Source of the DNA: an uncultured Paracoccaceae bacterium | Lineage (GTDB): Bacteria > Pseudomonadota > Alphaproteobacteria > Rhodobacterales > Rhodobacteraceae | Length of the DNA: 64,000 nucleotides | Direction: 5' to 3' | Assembly: GCA_947500055.1 (NCBI GenBank) | Contig: CANMQO010000001.1 | Location: 434,001-498,000, forward strand | In this document: positions 17,776-27,904 of the stretch, in pieces | How positions within the stretch are numbered: the stretch's first letter is position 1 | How the letters are laid out: the number at the start of each line of letters is the position of its first letter | Made by a program: the position numbers and the translations under genes | The notes under the pieces: generated by a model | Database searches by the model: none | Seen by the model: only the letters and a program-made list of their open reading frames with translations | What the model was told of the DNA's origin: nothing

Positions 17776-18432
17776 TTGAGCAATACCGACAGCTTTATTG
17801 ATGAAGTCGCCGAGGACGTCCGGCGCGACAAGCTTTTTGGCTACATGCGCCGATATGGCTGGATTGCAGTGGCTTTGGTCCTGCTTGTCGTAGGTGGTGC
17901 AGCCTGGCGGGAATACAGTGCTGCCCAGACCCGCGCCGCCGCAGAGGCAACAGGTGATGCGCTGCTTGATGCGCTTAATCAGGACGATATGGCGGCACGC
18001 GCTGAAGCGATTGCGCAAATTGGCACCGATGGACCTGCGGTTGCAGTGACGGCGCTACTGACCGCCGCCACCCAGCAGGAAGCCGGTCAACTGGATGCGG
18101 CACGTGCGACATTGGCCGCGCTTGCGGTCAATCAGGATGTTCCAGCCATGTACCGCGATCTTGCCGGTTTCAAATCGGCCATGTTGCCGTCAGATGATCC
18201 CGCGGCCCGGATGCTCGCGCTGGAACAACTGGCGCAACCGGGGCAGCCGTTCCGCCTGCTGGCGCTGGAACAAATCGCTTATGTGAAATTGAATGATGGT
18301 GATCGTGACGCCGCCGTCGCAACCTTGCAAAGCATTGTTGAAGATGCTGCCGTCAGCCGGGGCTTGCGAGAGCGGGCGCAAACCCTGATGGTAGCACTGG
18401 GTGAGCCGATCCCGGAGCCCGAGACTGAGTAA
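17776..18432 (+). CDS. YfgM-like membrane-anchored TPR protein
   Basis: About 218 residues. I favour a TTG start at 17776 (LSNTDSF...) because AAAGGGG sits just upstream; an in-frame ATG at 17752 would add 8 residues with no good ribosome site. One membrane segment near residues 28-45 (WIAVALVLLVVGGAAW) is followed by an alanine-rich helical, TPR-like periplasmic domain (Pfam TPR_21 type). The order yfgM-bamB-der is the same as in enterobacteria, where YfgM is a SecYEG-associated periplasmic chaperone partner. bamB follows within 22 bases. Confidence 0.8.
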   Translation: MSNTDSFIDEVAEDVRRDKLFGYMRRYGWIAVALVLLVVGGAAWREYSAAQTRAAAEATGDALLDALNQDDMAARAEAIAQIGTDGPAVAVTALLTAATQQEAGQLDAARATLAALAVNQDVPAMYRDLAGFKSAMLPSDDPAARMLALEQLAQPGQPFRLLALEQIAYVKLNDGDRDAAVATLQSIVEDAAVSRGLRERAQTLMVALGEPIPEPETE

Positions 18433-18453
18433 TAATATGCGATTGGACCGGAC

Positions 18454-19749
18454 GTGACTGGCACAAAGATACTTGGCGCAAGCCTGGCCCTTGCCCTTTT
18501 GGCCGCATGCGGTGAAGAGGACGTAATCCTGCCGGGTGAACGTTTTGCCCTGCGCGACACACCGGTTTTCGTGAACGAGGTGCGCGAGATTAACCTGCCT
18601 GCGACGCGGGCCAATGCGGATTGGACCCATCGCAACGGCGGGGCGGATCATCTGATCAGCCATCCTGCATTGGGCGCCACCCTGACAGAAGTGTTTGCCG
18701 TTCCAATCGGTGAAGGTGATAGCCGAAAGGCAAGGATCACCGCCGATCCGGTTGTGGCGGGTGGGGTGATTTATACCCTCGACGCCCGGGCCACCGTGAC
18801 GGCAACGTCGACTGCCGGGCAAACCCTGTGGTCACGCAACCTGACACCAGGGCGGGACAATGCAAATGATGCATCCGGCGGCGGCATATCGGTGGCCGGG
18901 GGGCAGGTTTACGTCACCACCGGCTTTGGTGAGATCAGCGCGCTTGACGCGGCGTCTGGTGCTGTTCGATGGGTGCAGGATCTGGATGCGCCAGCCATGT
19001 CGCCACCGACGATCAGTGGCAATCTTGTCTATGTGGTGGCCCGCAACAGCGTGGCCCTTGCGCTGGATACGGCGACCGGGCGCATTCAGTGGCAATCGAC
19101 CAGCAACCCCTCCACCGCCAATTTCGGCAGTGGCGCGGCACCAGCGGTGAGCGGCGATATCGCTGTTTTTCCGTTTCCGTCCGGCGAAGTGATCGGCACT
19201 TTCCCCCAAGGCGGGTTGCGCCGCTGGGCCACGGCAGTCACGGGTGACCGGCTTGGACGGGCCGCGGCGCTTGTAACTGATATCGCAAGCGATCCGGTCA
19301 TCGTCGGAGACAGGGTTTATGTCGGAAACTTTGGCGGTCGGGTTGTTGCCCTTGATGCGGTCAACGGAGAGCGCATCTGGACCGCTGGTGAAGGCGCGAT
19401 CAGCCCGGTTTGGCCGGTCGGTGATGCGGTCTTCATGATCAATGATATCAATCAACTGATGCGGCTGGATGCCAAAACAGGTGACCCGGTATGGCGGGTT
19501 ACCTTGCCCGGCCTGCCCGATGAACGCAGGTCCCGACAAAAGCGTGTCGTGGGGCATTACGGCCCGGTTCTTGCTGGCGGGCGGCTGATCGTGTCGTCAT
19601 CGGACGGCTTGATCCGGCAATATGACCCAAGGTCAGGCACTCTTGTTGGTAGTGTCGCAATCGCTGGCGGGGCGGCGTCGCACCCCACTGTTGCGGGCCA
19701 GACCCTCTATGTCGTCAGCAAAGACGGGAAATTGCACGCTTTTCGTTGA
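18454..19749 (+). CDS. bamB: Outer membrane assembly lipoprotein BamB
   Basis: A 431-residue PQQ-like beta-propeller protein. The GTG start at 18454 is forced, because the nearby ATG at 18436 reaches a stop within seven codons. A lipoprotein signal ends in LLAAC with the lipidated Cys19. Repeated blade motifs of the type VYVxxxxGxVxALDAxxGxxxW follow throughout. As a BAM-complex accessory it acts at the inner face of the outer membrane. It lies directly between the YfgM-like gene and der, the conserved neighbourhood for bamB. Confidence 0.9.
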   Translation: MTGTKILGASLALALLAACGEEDVILPGERFALRDTPVFVNEVREINLPATRANADWTHRNGGADHLISHPALGATLTEVFAVPIGEGDSRKARITADPVVAGGVIYTLDARATVTATSTAGQTLWSRNLTPGRDNANDASGGGISVAGGQVYVTTGFGEISALDAASGAVRWVQDLDAPAMSPPTISGNLVYVVARNSVALALDTATGRIQWQSTSNPSTANFGSGAAPAVSGDIAVFPFPSGEVIGTFPQGGLRRWATAVTGDRLGRAAALVTDIASDPVIVGDRVYVGNFGGRVVALDAVNGERIWTAGEGAISPVWPVGDAVFMINDINQLMRLDAKTGDPVWRVTLPGLPDERRSRQKRVVGHYGPVLAGGRLIVSSSDGLIRQYDPRSGTLVGSVAIAGGAASHPTVAGQTLYVVSKDGKLHAFR

Positions 19750-19796
19750 TGCAATCTTGGTGTATCGGCGCAGTCTAACGCGTCAGGAGCCATGAG

Positions 19797-21254
19797 ATGA
19801 GCTTTACCCTTGCCATAGTGGGACGCCCCAATGTGGGCAAATCCACCCTGTTCAACCGTCTGGTTGGGAAAAAGCTGGCCTTGGTCGATGACCAGCCCGG
19901 GGTGACACGGGACTTACGCGAAGGCGAAGGACGGATTGCCGATCTCCGGTTCACGGTGATTGATAGCGCCGGTCTGGAAGAGGCGACCGACGATAGCCTG
20001 CAAGGCCGCATGCGCCGCCTGACCGAACGGGCGGTCGAGATGGCCGATGTTTGCCTTTTCATGATCGACGCGCGGGCAGGGGTGCTGCCCGCCGATGAAG
20101 TCTTTGCCGATATCCTGCGCAAGAAGAACGCCAATGTGATCCTTGCCGCCAATAAGGGCGAAGGCAAAGCAGCTGATGCGTCGATCCTTGAGGCGTACAG
20201 CCTTGGTCTGGGCGAACCGATCCGCATGTCCGCCGAGCATGGCGAAGGCATGGGTGAGCTGATGGACATGCTGCGCCCGATTGCCGAAGAAACCGAACAA
20301 CGCGCCGCCGCTGACGCGCCAGAGATTGATGTGGATGTCGGCGATGATGATGAAGACGCTGCCCGTGTGCCAACCCGCGCCAAGCCACTGCAAATTGCTG
20401 TTGTGGGACGCCCCAATGCGGGTAAATCGACCCTGATCAACAAGATCATCGGTGAAGAACGCCTGCTGACCGGGCCGGAAGCGGGAATTACCCGCGATGC
20501 CATCTCTGTGCAGCAAGATTGGGACGGCGTGCCGATGCGGATTTTTGACACCGCAGGCATGCGCAAAAAAGCCAAGGTGCAGGAGAAGCTGGAGAAGCTT
20601 TCCGTTTCGGATGGGTTGCGCGCGGTCAAATTTGCCGAGGTGGTTGTCGTGCTGCTGGATGTTGAAATTCCGTTTGAACAACAGGACCTGCGGATCGCGG
20701 ACCTTGCTGAGCGTGAGGGCCGCGCGGTGGTTGTTGCGGTGAACAAATGGGACACCGAAGACGCAAAGCAGGAAAAGCTCAAGGACTTGCGCCAATCGTT
20801 TGAGCGGCTTTTGCCCCAACTGAAAGGCGCGCCGCTTGTTACTGTGTCGGCAAAGACCGGCAAGGGCCTTGACCGCTTGCAGCAGGCGATCATGCGCGCG
20901 CATGAGGTCTGGAATCGGCGCGTCACCACCGCGCAGCTGAACCGTTGGCTCACCGGCATGCTTGAGCAGCACCCGCCGCCCGCGCCACAAGGCAAGCGGA
21001 TCAAGATGCGCTATATGACGCAGGTGAAAACCCGCCCGCCTGCATTTGTTGTGATGACGTCGCATCCGGATCTCGTGCCGGAAAGCTATAAACGTTATCT
21101 TATGAATGGGTTACGAGTTGATTTTGATATGCCCGGCACACCGATCAGGCTGTTCCTGCGCGATCAGGGCGACAAGAACCCTTACAAGGACAAAAAGTCG
21201 TCTCAGCCCTCGCGCCTGTCCAAGCATCTCAAGAAAGGGCCGACCGATCGGTAA
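19797..21254 (+). CDS. der: Ribosome biogenesis GTPase Der (EngA)
   Basis: A 485-residue protein with two tandem GTPase domains and a C-terminal KH-like domain, the Der hallmark. G1 motifs are GRPNVGKST at about residues 9-17 and GRPNAGKST near 204-212. DSAG and DTAG give the G3 motifs and NKWD the second G4. The linker between domains is acidic ([12 protein letters not shown]). Der acts in 50S subunit maturation. The last 26 bases overlap the convergent membrane-protein gene. Confidence 0.96.
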   Translation: MSFTLAIVGRPNVGKSTLFNRLVGKKLALVDDQPGVTRDLREGEGRIADLRFTVIDSAGLEEATDDSLQGRMRRLTERAVEMADVCLFMIDARAGVLPADEVFADILRKKNANVILAANKGEGKAADASILEAYSLGLGEPIRMSAEHGEGMGELMDMLRPIAEETEQRAAADAPEIDVDVGDDDEDAARVPTRAKPLQIAVVGRPNAGKSTLINKIIGEERLLTGPEAGITRDAISVQQDWDGVPMRIFDTAGMRKKAKVQEKLEKLSVSDGLRAVKFAEVVVVLLDVEIPFEQQDLRIADLAEREGRAVVVAVNKWDTEDAKQEKLKDLRQSFERLLPQLKGAPLVTVSAKTGKGLDRLQQAIMRAHEVWNRRVTTAQLNRWLTGMLEQHPPPAPQGKRIKMRYMTQVKTRPPAFVVMTSHPDLVPESYKRYLMNGLRVDFDMPGTPIRLFLRDQGDKNPYKDKKSSQPSRLSKHLKKGPTDR

Positions 21255-21948
21255 CGCGCCCCGCGATGATCATGGCCGTCAAGGCGATGATACCGGCCAA
21301 AGCCAGCGCCGACACGGTCCATTCCGTCATGCCATTTGCAACCACGATGCCGAGCAGTGCCCAGATCATTGTCGCGCCATATTCCGGCGCGTCGCGGCGG
21401 CGCAGGACAGCGACCGCAGCGGTCAGGGCACCAAAGATTCCCAGATAGGCCCAGCCTTCGGAATCAGTGACCAGATCAAAACCCGCTGCCGTACTGCCCA
21501 GTGATACGAATGCGGCGGCGGTCAGCCAGCCCGCATAGATTCCGACCGGCACCCGAAACAGCCAGATGTCCTTGGTCGGCGCACGCAGCAGCGACCAGAT
21601 AGCGGTGATCGCCATCACGATGATCAGAATGGTCGCCCAAATCGCACTGGCATTGGCAACCGCCAACCATGGCGTGCCCACCGCAAGGCTCAGGATCAGC
21701 GGCAGGCGCGCCGCGTCCCATGCCGGATCGTTCCGGCGTTTCCAAAACCCATAGACCGCCGAAACCACAAGCCAGGCATAGATCAACCCCCAGATCGCAA
21801 AGGCATATCCGGCAGGCTGCACTGGCGGGTTGATTTGCGGTACAGGCAGTTGATCCGCCCGAAACCCCGAAAAGGGCGAGGTCAGCGCGGGTGACATCAC
21901 GAATGTCAGTGTCAGCAAAAGGGTTAGGGCGGCGCGAAGATGTATCAT
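21229..21948 (-). CDS. TspO/MBR-related (tryptophan-rich sensory protein-like) membrane protein
   Basis: A 239-residue integral membrane protein starting at ATG 21946-21948; a GTG one codon earlier is an alternative. An N-terminal hydrophobic segment is followed by [20 protein letters not shown] and several further membrane helices, and tryptophans are frequent. The pattern matches proteins annotated as tryptophan-rich sensory proteins in roseobacters, distantly related to TspO. The ligand and function are unknown. It converges with der and overlaps its 3' end. Confidence 0.65.
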   Translation of the reverse strand: MIHLRAALTLLLTLTFVMSPALTSPFSGFRADQLPVPQINPPVQPAGYAFAIWGLIYAWLVVSAVYGFWKRRNDPAWDAARLPLILSLAVGTPWLAVANASAIWATILIIVMAITAIWSLLRAPTKDIWLFRVPVGIYAGWLTAAAFVSLGSTAAGFDLVTDSEGWAYLGIFGALTAAVAVLRRRDAPEYGATMIWALLGIVVANGMTEWTVSALALAGIIALTAMIIAGRVTDRSALS

Positions 21949-22059
21949 CACCGTTCAAATAGGCTGCCGAACAGGATTTCAACCATCGGTCAGGAATTGC
22001 CGACTTGTTGCGACGGTTTTTCTATCCCAGCATAGGCCAAATATTGCGGGGAAGTGATC

Positions 22060-23256
22060 ATGAAGCGAATTGCAATCTTTTGCGACGGCACCTGGAACCG
22101 GCATGATGCCGTCAACCCGACAAACGTGGTCCGGCTGGCGCAAGCGGTCAAACATACCGCCGATGACGGGCGCAAGCAGCAGGTGTTCTACGTGTTGGGC
22201 GTTGGCACCGGGCGCGGCTCAAACGTCATTGCGCGCAAGCTCGACCGGATCGCTGGCGGCGCGCTTGGCTGGGGCCTGGTCGAGAATATCGAAGATGCCT
22301 ACCGGTCATTGGTGTTCTGTTATGAACCGGGGGACGAGATTTACATCTTTGGCTTTTCGCGGGGGGCCTATACGGCCCGGTCACTTGCCGGCCTGTTGCG
22401 TTCCTGCGGTATCCCGCCGCGCGAAAATGTAGGGCGTATCGGAGAGGCGATCGCCCGCTACCGGTCACGCAAGCCAAACACCCATCCCGATGATCCCGAA
22501 AGCTTCCTCTTCCGCCATGGTTTTGCACCCTACACCGCGACAAGCGAGAAGGAATGGAACTGGCGCGTGAAGACCAAGCCGGGGATGTGCGTACAGCTGG
22601 ATGTGAAGTATCTGGGGGTCTGGGACACAGTAGGGGCCTTGGGCGTGCCCGGCTATTGGATGACGGCGCCGCTCTTTAACAAGTCTCACGAATTCCATGA
22701 TGCGGATTTGTCGAGCATGGTCAAATCCGCCCGGCATGCCGTGGCTATTGATGAAAAGCGCAAGACCTTCCCACCGGCCATGTGGTCCGACAAGCTGGAT
22801 GCGATGAACCGCAAAGCCATCGGTGTCGCGCCGGACGCCCCGCTTGATCCCACGACCCGCGACACATGGCCCTACCGTCAGGAATGGTTTCCCGGTGATC
22901 ACGGGTCGGTTGGCGGGGGCGGGGACAGGCAGGGCCTGTCATCCTTTACTTTCGACTGGATCGCTGAAGGCGCGCGCGCAGTGGGGCTTTCTATGCATGA
23001 TCCCGCGCTCGAGAAAGTGCGCGATGTGCGCAATATCCGCGAGGCATTGATCAATAAATCAAGTGTTGGGCTGATGACGCGACTGATGCGGATGCGTGCG
23101 GTTGATCGTGACGGGCCTGCGCATGCGGTGCATGTCAGCCAGACAACGCTCGACCGCGTGGCGTGCGACCCCGGCTATCAGCCGGGAACGCTGTCAAAGG
23201 TGTTGGCCAAGCTGCAAGAGCAGATCACGCGTGATGATCTGCTCCCGCCTGAATAG
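22060..23256 (+). CDS. DUF2235 family alpha/beta-hydrolase-like protein
   Basis: A 398-residue protein. Start ATG 22060 is preceded by GGGGAAG. The N-terminal KRIAIFCDGTWN is the DUF2235 signature, with a GxSxG-type nucleophile elbow GFSRGAYTAR (Ser100) and DVKYLGVWDTVG in the middle. GDHGSVGGGG likely holds the acid/His region. DUF2235 includes type VI secretion phospholipase effectors (Tle1), but there is no secretion gene or immunity partner here. A housekeeping or lipid-related hydrolase is equally possible. It converges with serS. Confidence 0.75.
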   Translation: MKRIAIFCDGTWNRHDAVNPTNVVRLAQAVKHTADDGRKQQVFYVLGVGTGRGSNVIARKLDRIAGGALGWGLVENIEDAYRSLVFCYEPGDEIYIFGFSRGAYTARSLAGLLRSCGIPPRENVGRIGEAIARYRSRKPNTHPDDPESFLFRHGFAPYTATSEKEWNWRVKTKPGMCVQLDVKYLGVWDTVGALGVPGYWMTAPLFNKSHEFHDADLSSMVKSARHAVAIDEKRKTFPPAMWSDKLDAMNRKAIGVAPDAPLDPTTRDTWPYRQEWFPGDHGSVGGGGDRQGLSSFTFDWIAEGARAVGLSMHDPALEKVRDVRNIREALINKSSVGLMTRLMRMRAVDRDGPAHAVHVSQTTLDRVACDPGYQPGTLSKVLAKLQEQITRDDLLPPE

Positions 23257-23261
23257 CCGGT

Positions 23262-24554
23262 TTAGACAAGCGCGCCTTCGGCTGTGATCCGCGTTTTGCC
23301 CCGCAGGTAGGGGTGCAGGGCGGCAGGCAGATCAACTGACCCGTCCTCTTGCTGCCCGTTCTCGACCACAGCGATCAAGGTGCGGCCGACCGCCAGACCG
23401 GAGCCGTTCAGCGTATGCACGAATTGCGGCTTGCCACCTTCGGCGGGTTTGTAGCGGGCGTTCATCCGGCGCGCCTGATAGTCACCAGCGACCGAGACAG
23501 ATGCGATCTCGCGATATGTGTTCTGGCCGGGCAACCAGACCTCGATATCGTGGGTCTTGCGCATCCCCGCACCCAGATCACCGGTGCAAAGAACGACCGT
23601 GCGATAAGGGATTTCCAGCTTTTCCAGTACCGCCTCTGCGCATTTTGTCATGCGCTGATGTTCGGCATCACTGTGTTCAGGCGCCGTGATACTGACCATT
23701 TCCACCTTTTCAAACTGGTGCTGGCGCAGCATGCCGGACGTGTCGCGGCCCGCCGATCCGGCCTCTGACCGGAAACACTGGGTATGGGCGACATAGCGGC
23801 GGGGCAGATAGCTTTCCTCGATGGTCAGGCCGTTGACGATATTGGTCAGCGTCACCTCGGCAGTTGGGATCAGCCACCAGCCATTGGTGGTCTGATAGCT
23901 GTCTTCGCCGAATTTCGGCAACTGGCCGGTGCCATACATCATTTCCTCGCGCACCAGCACCGGGGTGATGGTTTCGGTCAGCCCATGTTCCTCTACATGC
24001 AAATCAAGCATGAATTGGGCCAATGCACGGTGCAGGCGGGCAACGGCGCCAGACAACAGGACAAAGCGGCTGCCGGACAGCTTCGCCGCCGTTTCGAAAT
24101 CCATGCCCGGACGAATGGCCGGGATGTCGTAATGCTCCAACGGATCAAAGCTGAAATTGGGCACGTTGCCATAGCGATGAATTTCAACATTGTCGTCTTC
24201 GTCCTCACCTTCAGGCACATCATCGGCGGGCAGGTTGGGGATGCCCATTAGCAGATCGGACAGGTCGCTATCCAATTGCTTGGCCAATTGATGTTGTTCG
24301 GCGATCTCCTTCTTCCTTTTAGCGACACCATTGCGCAAGCTTTCGAACAACTCATTGTCGCTATTTGCCTTGGCTGCCCCAATTTTTTTTGAAAGACCGT
24401 TTATATGGGCCTGAGCTGCTTCAGCTAGACTGATTGCCAATCGTCTCTGTTCATCCAGCGCCAGAATATCGGACGACATTGCATCAATCCCACGGCGAGA
24501 CAGGGCTGCGTCAAATGCAGCAGGGTTGTCGCGGATAGTGCGGATATCATGCAT
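23262..24554 (-). CDS. serS: Seryl-tRNA synthetase
   Basis: A 430-residue class II synthetase of normal length. The N-terminal two-helix arm (about residues 25-105) is the tRNA-binding coiled coil. Motif 2 is visible in [20 protein letters not shown] and motif 3 in [16 protein letters not shown]. It charges tRNA-Ser with serine. The 218 bases between it and the divergent lpxR-like gene hold no other gene that I can support. Confidence 0.96.
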   Translation of the reverse strand: MHDIRTIRDNPAAFDAALSRRGIDAMSSDILALDEQRRLAISLAEAAQAHINGLSKKIGAAKANSDNELFESLRNGVAKRKKEIAEQHQLAKQLDSDLSDLLMGIPNLPADDVPEGEDEDDNVEIHRYGNVPNFSFDPLEHYDIPAIRPGMDFETAAKLSGSRFVLLSGAVARLHRALAQFMLDLHVEEHGLTETITPVLVREEMMYGTGQLPKFGEDSYQTTNGWWLIPTAEVTLTNIVNGLTIEESYLPRRYVAHTQCFRSEAGSAGRDTSGMLRQHQFEKVEMVSITAPEHSDAEHQRMTKCAEAVLEKLEIPYRTVVLCTGDLGAGMRKTHDIEVWLPGQNTYREIASVSVAGDYQARRMNARYKPAEGGKPQFVHTLNGSGLAVGRTLIAVVENGQQEDGSVDLPAALHPYLRGKTRITAEGALV

Positions 24555-24772
24555 GGGTCCGGTCCTTTGGGTGTTTCGGGTGGCGCTGATATGCCCGATT
24601 GCGCAGGCGGAGTGAACTGCAATCTGACCTGTTCACGATAAACCTGCTTTGCGGGCGGCAAAATGCTGCGCCGAATGTGTGGCGCGCAATGAAATTCGAT
24701 TTTTGTTCTAACTCAAACCATTTGTAAACGCATCGCGCGTAAACCCACCCCAAAGTCAGAACGGGGCAGGGC

Positions 24773-25693
24773 ATGTGTCAGAATTACTTAACCGCGTTCG
24801 CAGCGGCGCTATCTCTGCTTCTTGCGAATATCGGCCACGCGCAATCCACGGATGGCGGTAGTTTTGACGGGTACGCCAGCAGCTTTACCAACGACTTTTT
24901 CGGCGACGGTCATGACAGATGGCGCAGCGCGTCCTATCAAGGGTCGCTATTTTACCGACTGCCCGATGGTGGTCTGGCCGACCATGTGGAGTGGCGGGCC
25001 AGGGCGGAAATCGTCTCTCCCTGGACACCGGCGGAACAGCCGGGTTTCGACCGGCCTTTTGTAACTGCCATTGGTATCGGCGTTTTTGGACACCGGCGAT
25101 TTGGGGTGCTGCAGGGGCGTGCCGGGGCCGAACTGCTGAGCATCGGAAGTGAAACAGTGCTGGCAGAATTGCAACTGGCGGCACATGATCGGCTGAACCT
25201 CAAGAAAAGCTTTCACATGACCGATGAAAGCCACGAAAGCGTCGAAAACAGCGTCGCTTTCCGGCTGTCGACAGAGCTTGCCTATCAGTTCGCATTGAAT
25301 GACAATCTGGCGATCAGGCCCTATGCGCTGGTGACGGGCGGTGCCGAACAGGTCGGAACCTTTGGCGCGGATCTCCTGATTGGGTCGATCGCGGGGCAGA
25401 ATGTCTGGACCCGCGACGTGACAACCGGGCGGCTGGTGTCGCCGCAGGCGCATCTTGCAGAAGGTGTCAGTTTTGTCGCGGGGTGGGACAGCAGCTTTGT
25501 CGAATCGTCGTACCTGATCCCCGATGACAGCTCTGCCCGCCTGCTTGACGAACGCAGCCGCGCGCGCGCGGGCGTGCAACTGAATGGGGCGATGGGCAAT
25601 ATCTTTATCGGCCAGGCGTGGTTATCCGAGGAATTCGAAGGCCAGGTCGAAGCACAGCGCGTGGGCATGATGTCAATTTCGTTTATTTTCTGA
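24773..25693 (+). CDS. LpxR-like (DUF2219) outer-membrane protein
   Basis: A 306-residue protein with an N-terminal signal peptide ending near ANIGHAQ. The mature part is rich in alternating beta strands and ends in phenylalanine (SISFIF), as expected for an outer-membrane barrel. FTNDFFGDGHDRWRSAS matches the N-terminal active-site region of LpxR, the lipid A 3'-O-deacylase, including the Asn-Asp pair. Whether it is an active deacylase cannot be judged. It is followed by a long hairpin at 25749-25795. Confidence 0.65.
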   Translation: MCQNYLTAFAAALSLLLANIGHAQSTDGGSFDGYASSFTNDFFGDGHDRWRSASYQGSLFYRLPDGGLADHVEWRARAEIVSPWTPAEQPGFDRPFVTAIGIGVFGHRRFGVLQGRAGAELLSIGSETVLAELQLAAHDRLNLKKSFHMTDESHESVENSVAFRLSTELAYQFALNDNLAIRPYALVTGGAEQVGTFGADLLIGSIAGQNVWTRDVTTGRLVSPQAHLAEGVSFVAGWDSSFVESSYLIPDDSSARLLDERSRARAGVQLNGAMGNIFIGQAWLSEEFEGQVEAQRVGMMSISFIF

Positions 25694-25748
25694 ACGATTT
25701 ACCTAACCGAAAGCAGAAGCGCGCCAAAGGGCGGCGAACCGCCGCGAC

Positions 25749-25795
25749 CCGCGACGTAGTGCATGCAGGCGCTTGACGTGCTTGCATGCGGTCGC
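25749..25795 (+). terminator. Long hairpin after the lpxR-like gene
   Basis: CGCGAC at 25749-25754 pairs with GTCGCG at 25790-25795. Inside, GCATGCAGGCGC pairs with GTGCTTGCATGC around a TTGA loop with two mismatches. It is followed by TCTTTT. Probably a terminator between the lpxR-like gene and yajC. Confidence 0.5.
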
Positions 25796-25943
25796 GTCTT
25801 TTATATCGCCTGCGACGATGCCGCTCTGCGCTTGCTTTCCGCCTCTTCCCCCCCCATATCAGGCCGAACCGTGTTGCCATCCGGCTGACCGGACCATAAT
25901 GTGCCGCGACTTTGCGCTGCCGCTGACCGACAAGGGATAGAGA

Positions 25944-26225
25944 ATGAGACCTGCTGACCTGATTTTGCTGCTAGTGATCTTTGGGATCATGTATTTCCTG
26001 CTGATCCGCCCTCAACAGAAAAAGATCAAAGAACATCAAGCCTTGCTGGCGGCGCTGCGTCGTGGTGATCAGGTTGTCACCCAGGGCGGCGTGATCGGCA
26101 AAATCGTCAAGGTCAAGGATGACAGCAACGAAGTTGAAGTCGAAATCGCCAAAGGGGTCAACGTGCGGGTGGTGAAATCCACGATCACCACCGTGATGAA
26201 CAAGACTGAACCGGCGAAATCCTGA
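25944..26225 (+). CDS. yajC: Preprotein translocase subunit YajC
   Basis: A 93-residue protein with one N-terminal membrane helix (LILLLVIFGIMYFLLI), the characteristic RPQQKKIKEHQ and then GDQVVTQGGVIGKI. YajC associates with SecD and SecF in the inner membrane. ATG 25944 has an AAGGGA ribosome site. secD starts 4 bases after the stop, giving a yajC-secD-secF operon. Confidence 0.95.
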   Translation: MRPADLILLLVIFGIMYFLLIRPQQKKIKEHQALLAALRRGDQVVTQGGVIGKIVKVKDDSNEVEVEIAKGVNVRVVKSTITTVMNKTEPAKS

Positions 26226-26229
26226 ACTG

Positions 26230-27903
26230 ATGCTCAATATCTCTTTCGCCAAGCAGTTGATGATCTGGCTGACGGTCATCGTCGGCCTGACATTTGCGAT
26301 GCCCAACGGCTTTTATGGCCGTGTTGAGGCGCATAACGACGCCATTTCGAACCCCGAAGCGCTGTTAAGTGCAGGTGCCACGACAGCCGAAGTGGACGCG
26401 ATGGCCGCAGGTTGGCCGGAATTTCTGCCATCCGGCCTGGTCAATCTGGGGCTGGACCTGCGGGGCGGCGCGCATCTGCTGGTGGAAGTAAAAGTCGAGG
26501 ATGTGCATGCATCCTTCCTTGAAGGATTTTGGCCGCAGGTACGCGATGTACTGGCCGCCGAGCGTGATAGCGTTGGTTTTGTGACCCGCGAAGATGGCCC
26601 CGAAACCGAATTGCGTGTGCGTATTTCGCAAACGACCGGTGCCCAACGGGCGCTTGAACTGGTGCGCGGCCTGGGGCGCCCGGTGACCAGCTTTACCGGT
26701 GCCGCTGCCAGCAATATCAATGTTGCAATTGATGGACCAATCCTGACGATCACACTCAGCGACGCCGAAAAGCTCGCCATGAATGATCGTACCATGGCGC
26801 AATCGCTTGAGATCATTCGTCGCCGGATTGATGAGGTGGGGACCCGCGAACCAACGATTCAGCGACAAGGGGCAGAGCGTATCCTGGTGCAGGTTCCCGG
26901 CGTCGGGTCCGCGGATGAGATTATCAGGCTTCTGGGCACAACCGCACAGCTGACATTCAACCCCGTTGTGGGTTCTGCGGCCAGTGCGGATGAGACGACA
27001 AACAGCAGCAATATCATCCTGCCATCCGCCGATAATCCCGGGTCGTTTCTTATCGTGGAACGCAGGCCGGTGGTGACCGGCGAAGATTTGGAAAATGCCC
27101 AGCTTGATTTTGACCAGAACGGGCGTCCGGCGGTGGCCTTCCGCTTCAATGCTGCTGCGGCACGGAAATTTGGCGATTATACGCTTGAAAACATCGGCTC
27201 ACCCTTTGCGATTGTCCTGGATAGTGAGATCATCTCTGCCCCCACAATCCAAAGCCATATCCCCGGCGGGTCTGGCATCATCACCGGCAATTTCACCGTG
27301 GAAGAGGCAACAAATCTTGCCGTACTGTTGCGCTCTGGTGCCCTGCCAGCTGAACTGACCTTCCTCGAAGAACGCACAATCGGACCCGAACTTGGCCAGG
27401 ACAGCATTGATGCGGGCAAGATCGCCTGTGTCGTCGCGGCCATTGCCATTCTGGCCTACATGTTCCTCAGCTACGGGATGTTCGGCGTCTTTGCCAACAT
27501 CGCCCTGATCCTCAATGTGGGGATGATTTTTGGACTGCTGAGCATCGTGGGCGCCACGCTGACCTTGCCGGGTATCGCAGGGATCGTTCTGACCATTGGT
27601 ATGGCGGTGGATGCCAATGTGATTGTGTTTGAGCGCATCCGCGAAGAACTGAAGACGGCCAAGGGCCCTGCGCGCGCGATTGAACTTGGCTATGAAAAGG
27701 CCCTGTCATCCATCATCGACGCCAATATCACGACATTCATCACGGCGCTGATCCTGTTCTTTGTCGGGTCCGGCCCGGTCAGCGGCTTTGCCGTGACCCT
27801 GATATTCGGCATCGCTACATCTGTGTTCACCGCGATTTTTGTAACCCGTTCGCTAATCGCGATCTGGTTCGCGCGCGCCCGTCCCAAGACAATCGAGGTT
27901 TGA
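26230..27903 (+). CDS. secD: Protein translocase subunit SecD
   Basis: A 557-residue protein with an N-terminal membrane helix, the P1 head region containing LVNLGLDLRGGAHLL, a periplasmic loop, and five C-terminal membrane helices (about residues 395-545) with the RND-like GMAVDANVIVFERIREE. With SecF it uses the proton gradient to pull secreted proteins across. A two-base spacer separates it from secF. Confidence 0.96.
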   Translation: MLNISFAKQLMIWLTVIVGLTFAMPNGFYGRVEAHNDAISNPEALLSAGATTAEVDAMAAGWPEFLPSGLVNLGLDLRGGAHLLVEVKVEDVHASFLEGFWPQVRDVLAAERDSVGFVTREDGPETELRVRISQTTGAQRALELVRGLGRPVTSFTGAAASNINVAIDGPILTITLSDAEKLAMNDRTMAQSLEIIRRRIDEVGTREPTIQRQGAERILVQVPGVGSADEIIRLLGTTAQLTFNPVVGSAASADETTNSSNIILPSADNPGSFLIVERRPVVTGEDLENAQLDFDQNGRPAVAFRFNAAAARKFGDYTLENIGSPFAIVLDSEIISAPTIQSHIPGGSGIITGNFTVEEATNLAVLLRSGALPAELTFLEERTIGPELGQDSIDAGKIACVVAAIAILAYMFLSYGMFGVFANIALILNVGMIFGLLSIVGATLTLPGIAGIVLTIGMAVDANVIVFERIREELKTAKGPARAIELGYEKALSSIIDANITTFITALILFFVGSGPVSGFAVTLIFGIATSVFTAIFVTRSLIAIWFARARPKTIEV

Positions 27904-27904
27904 C

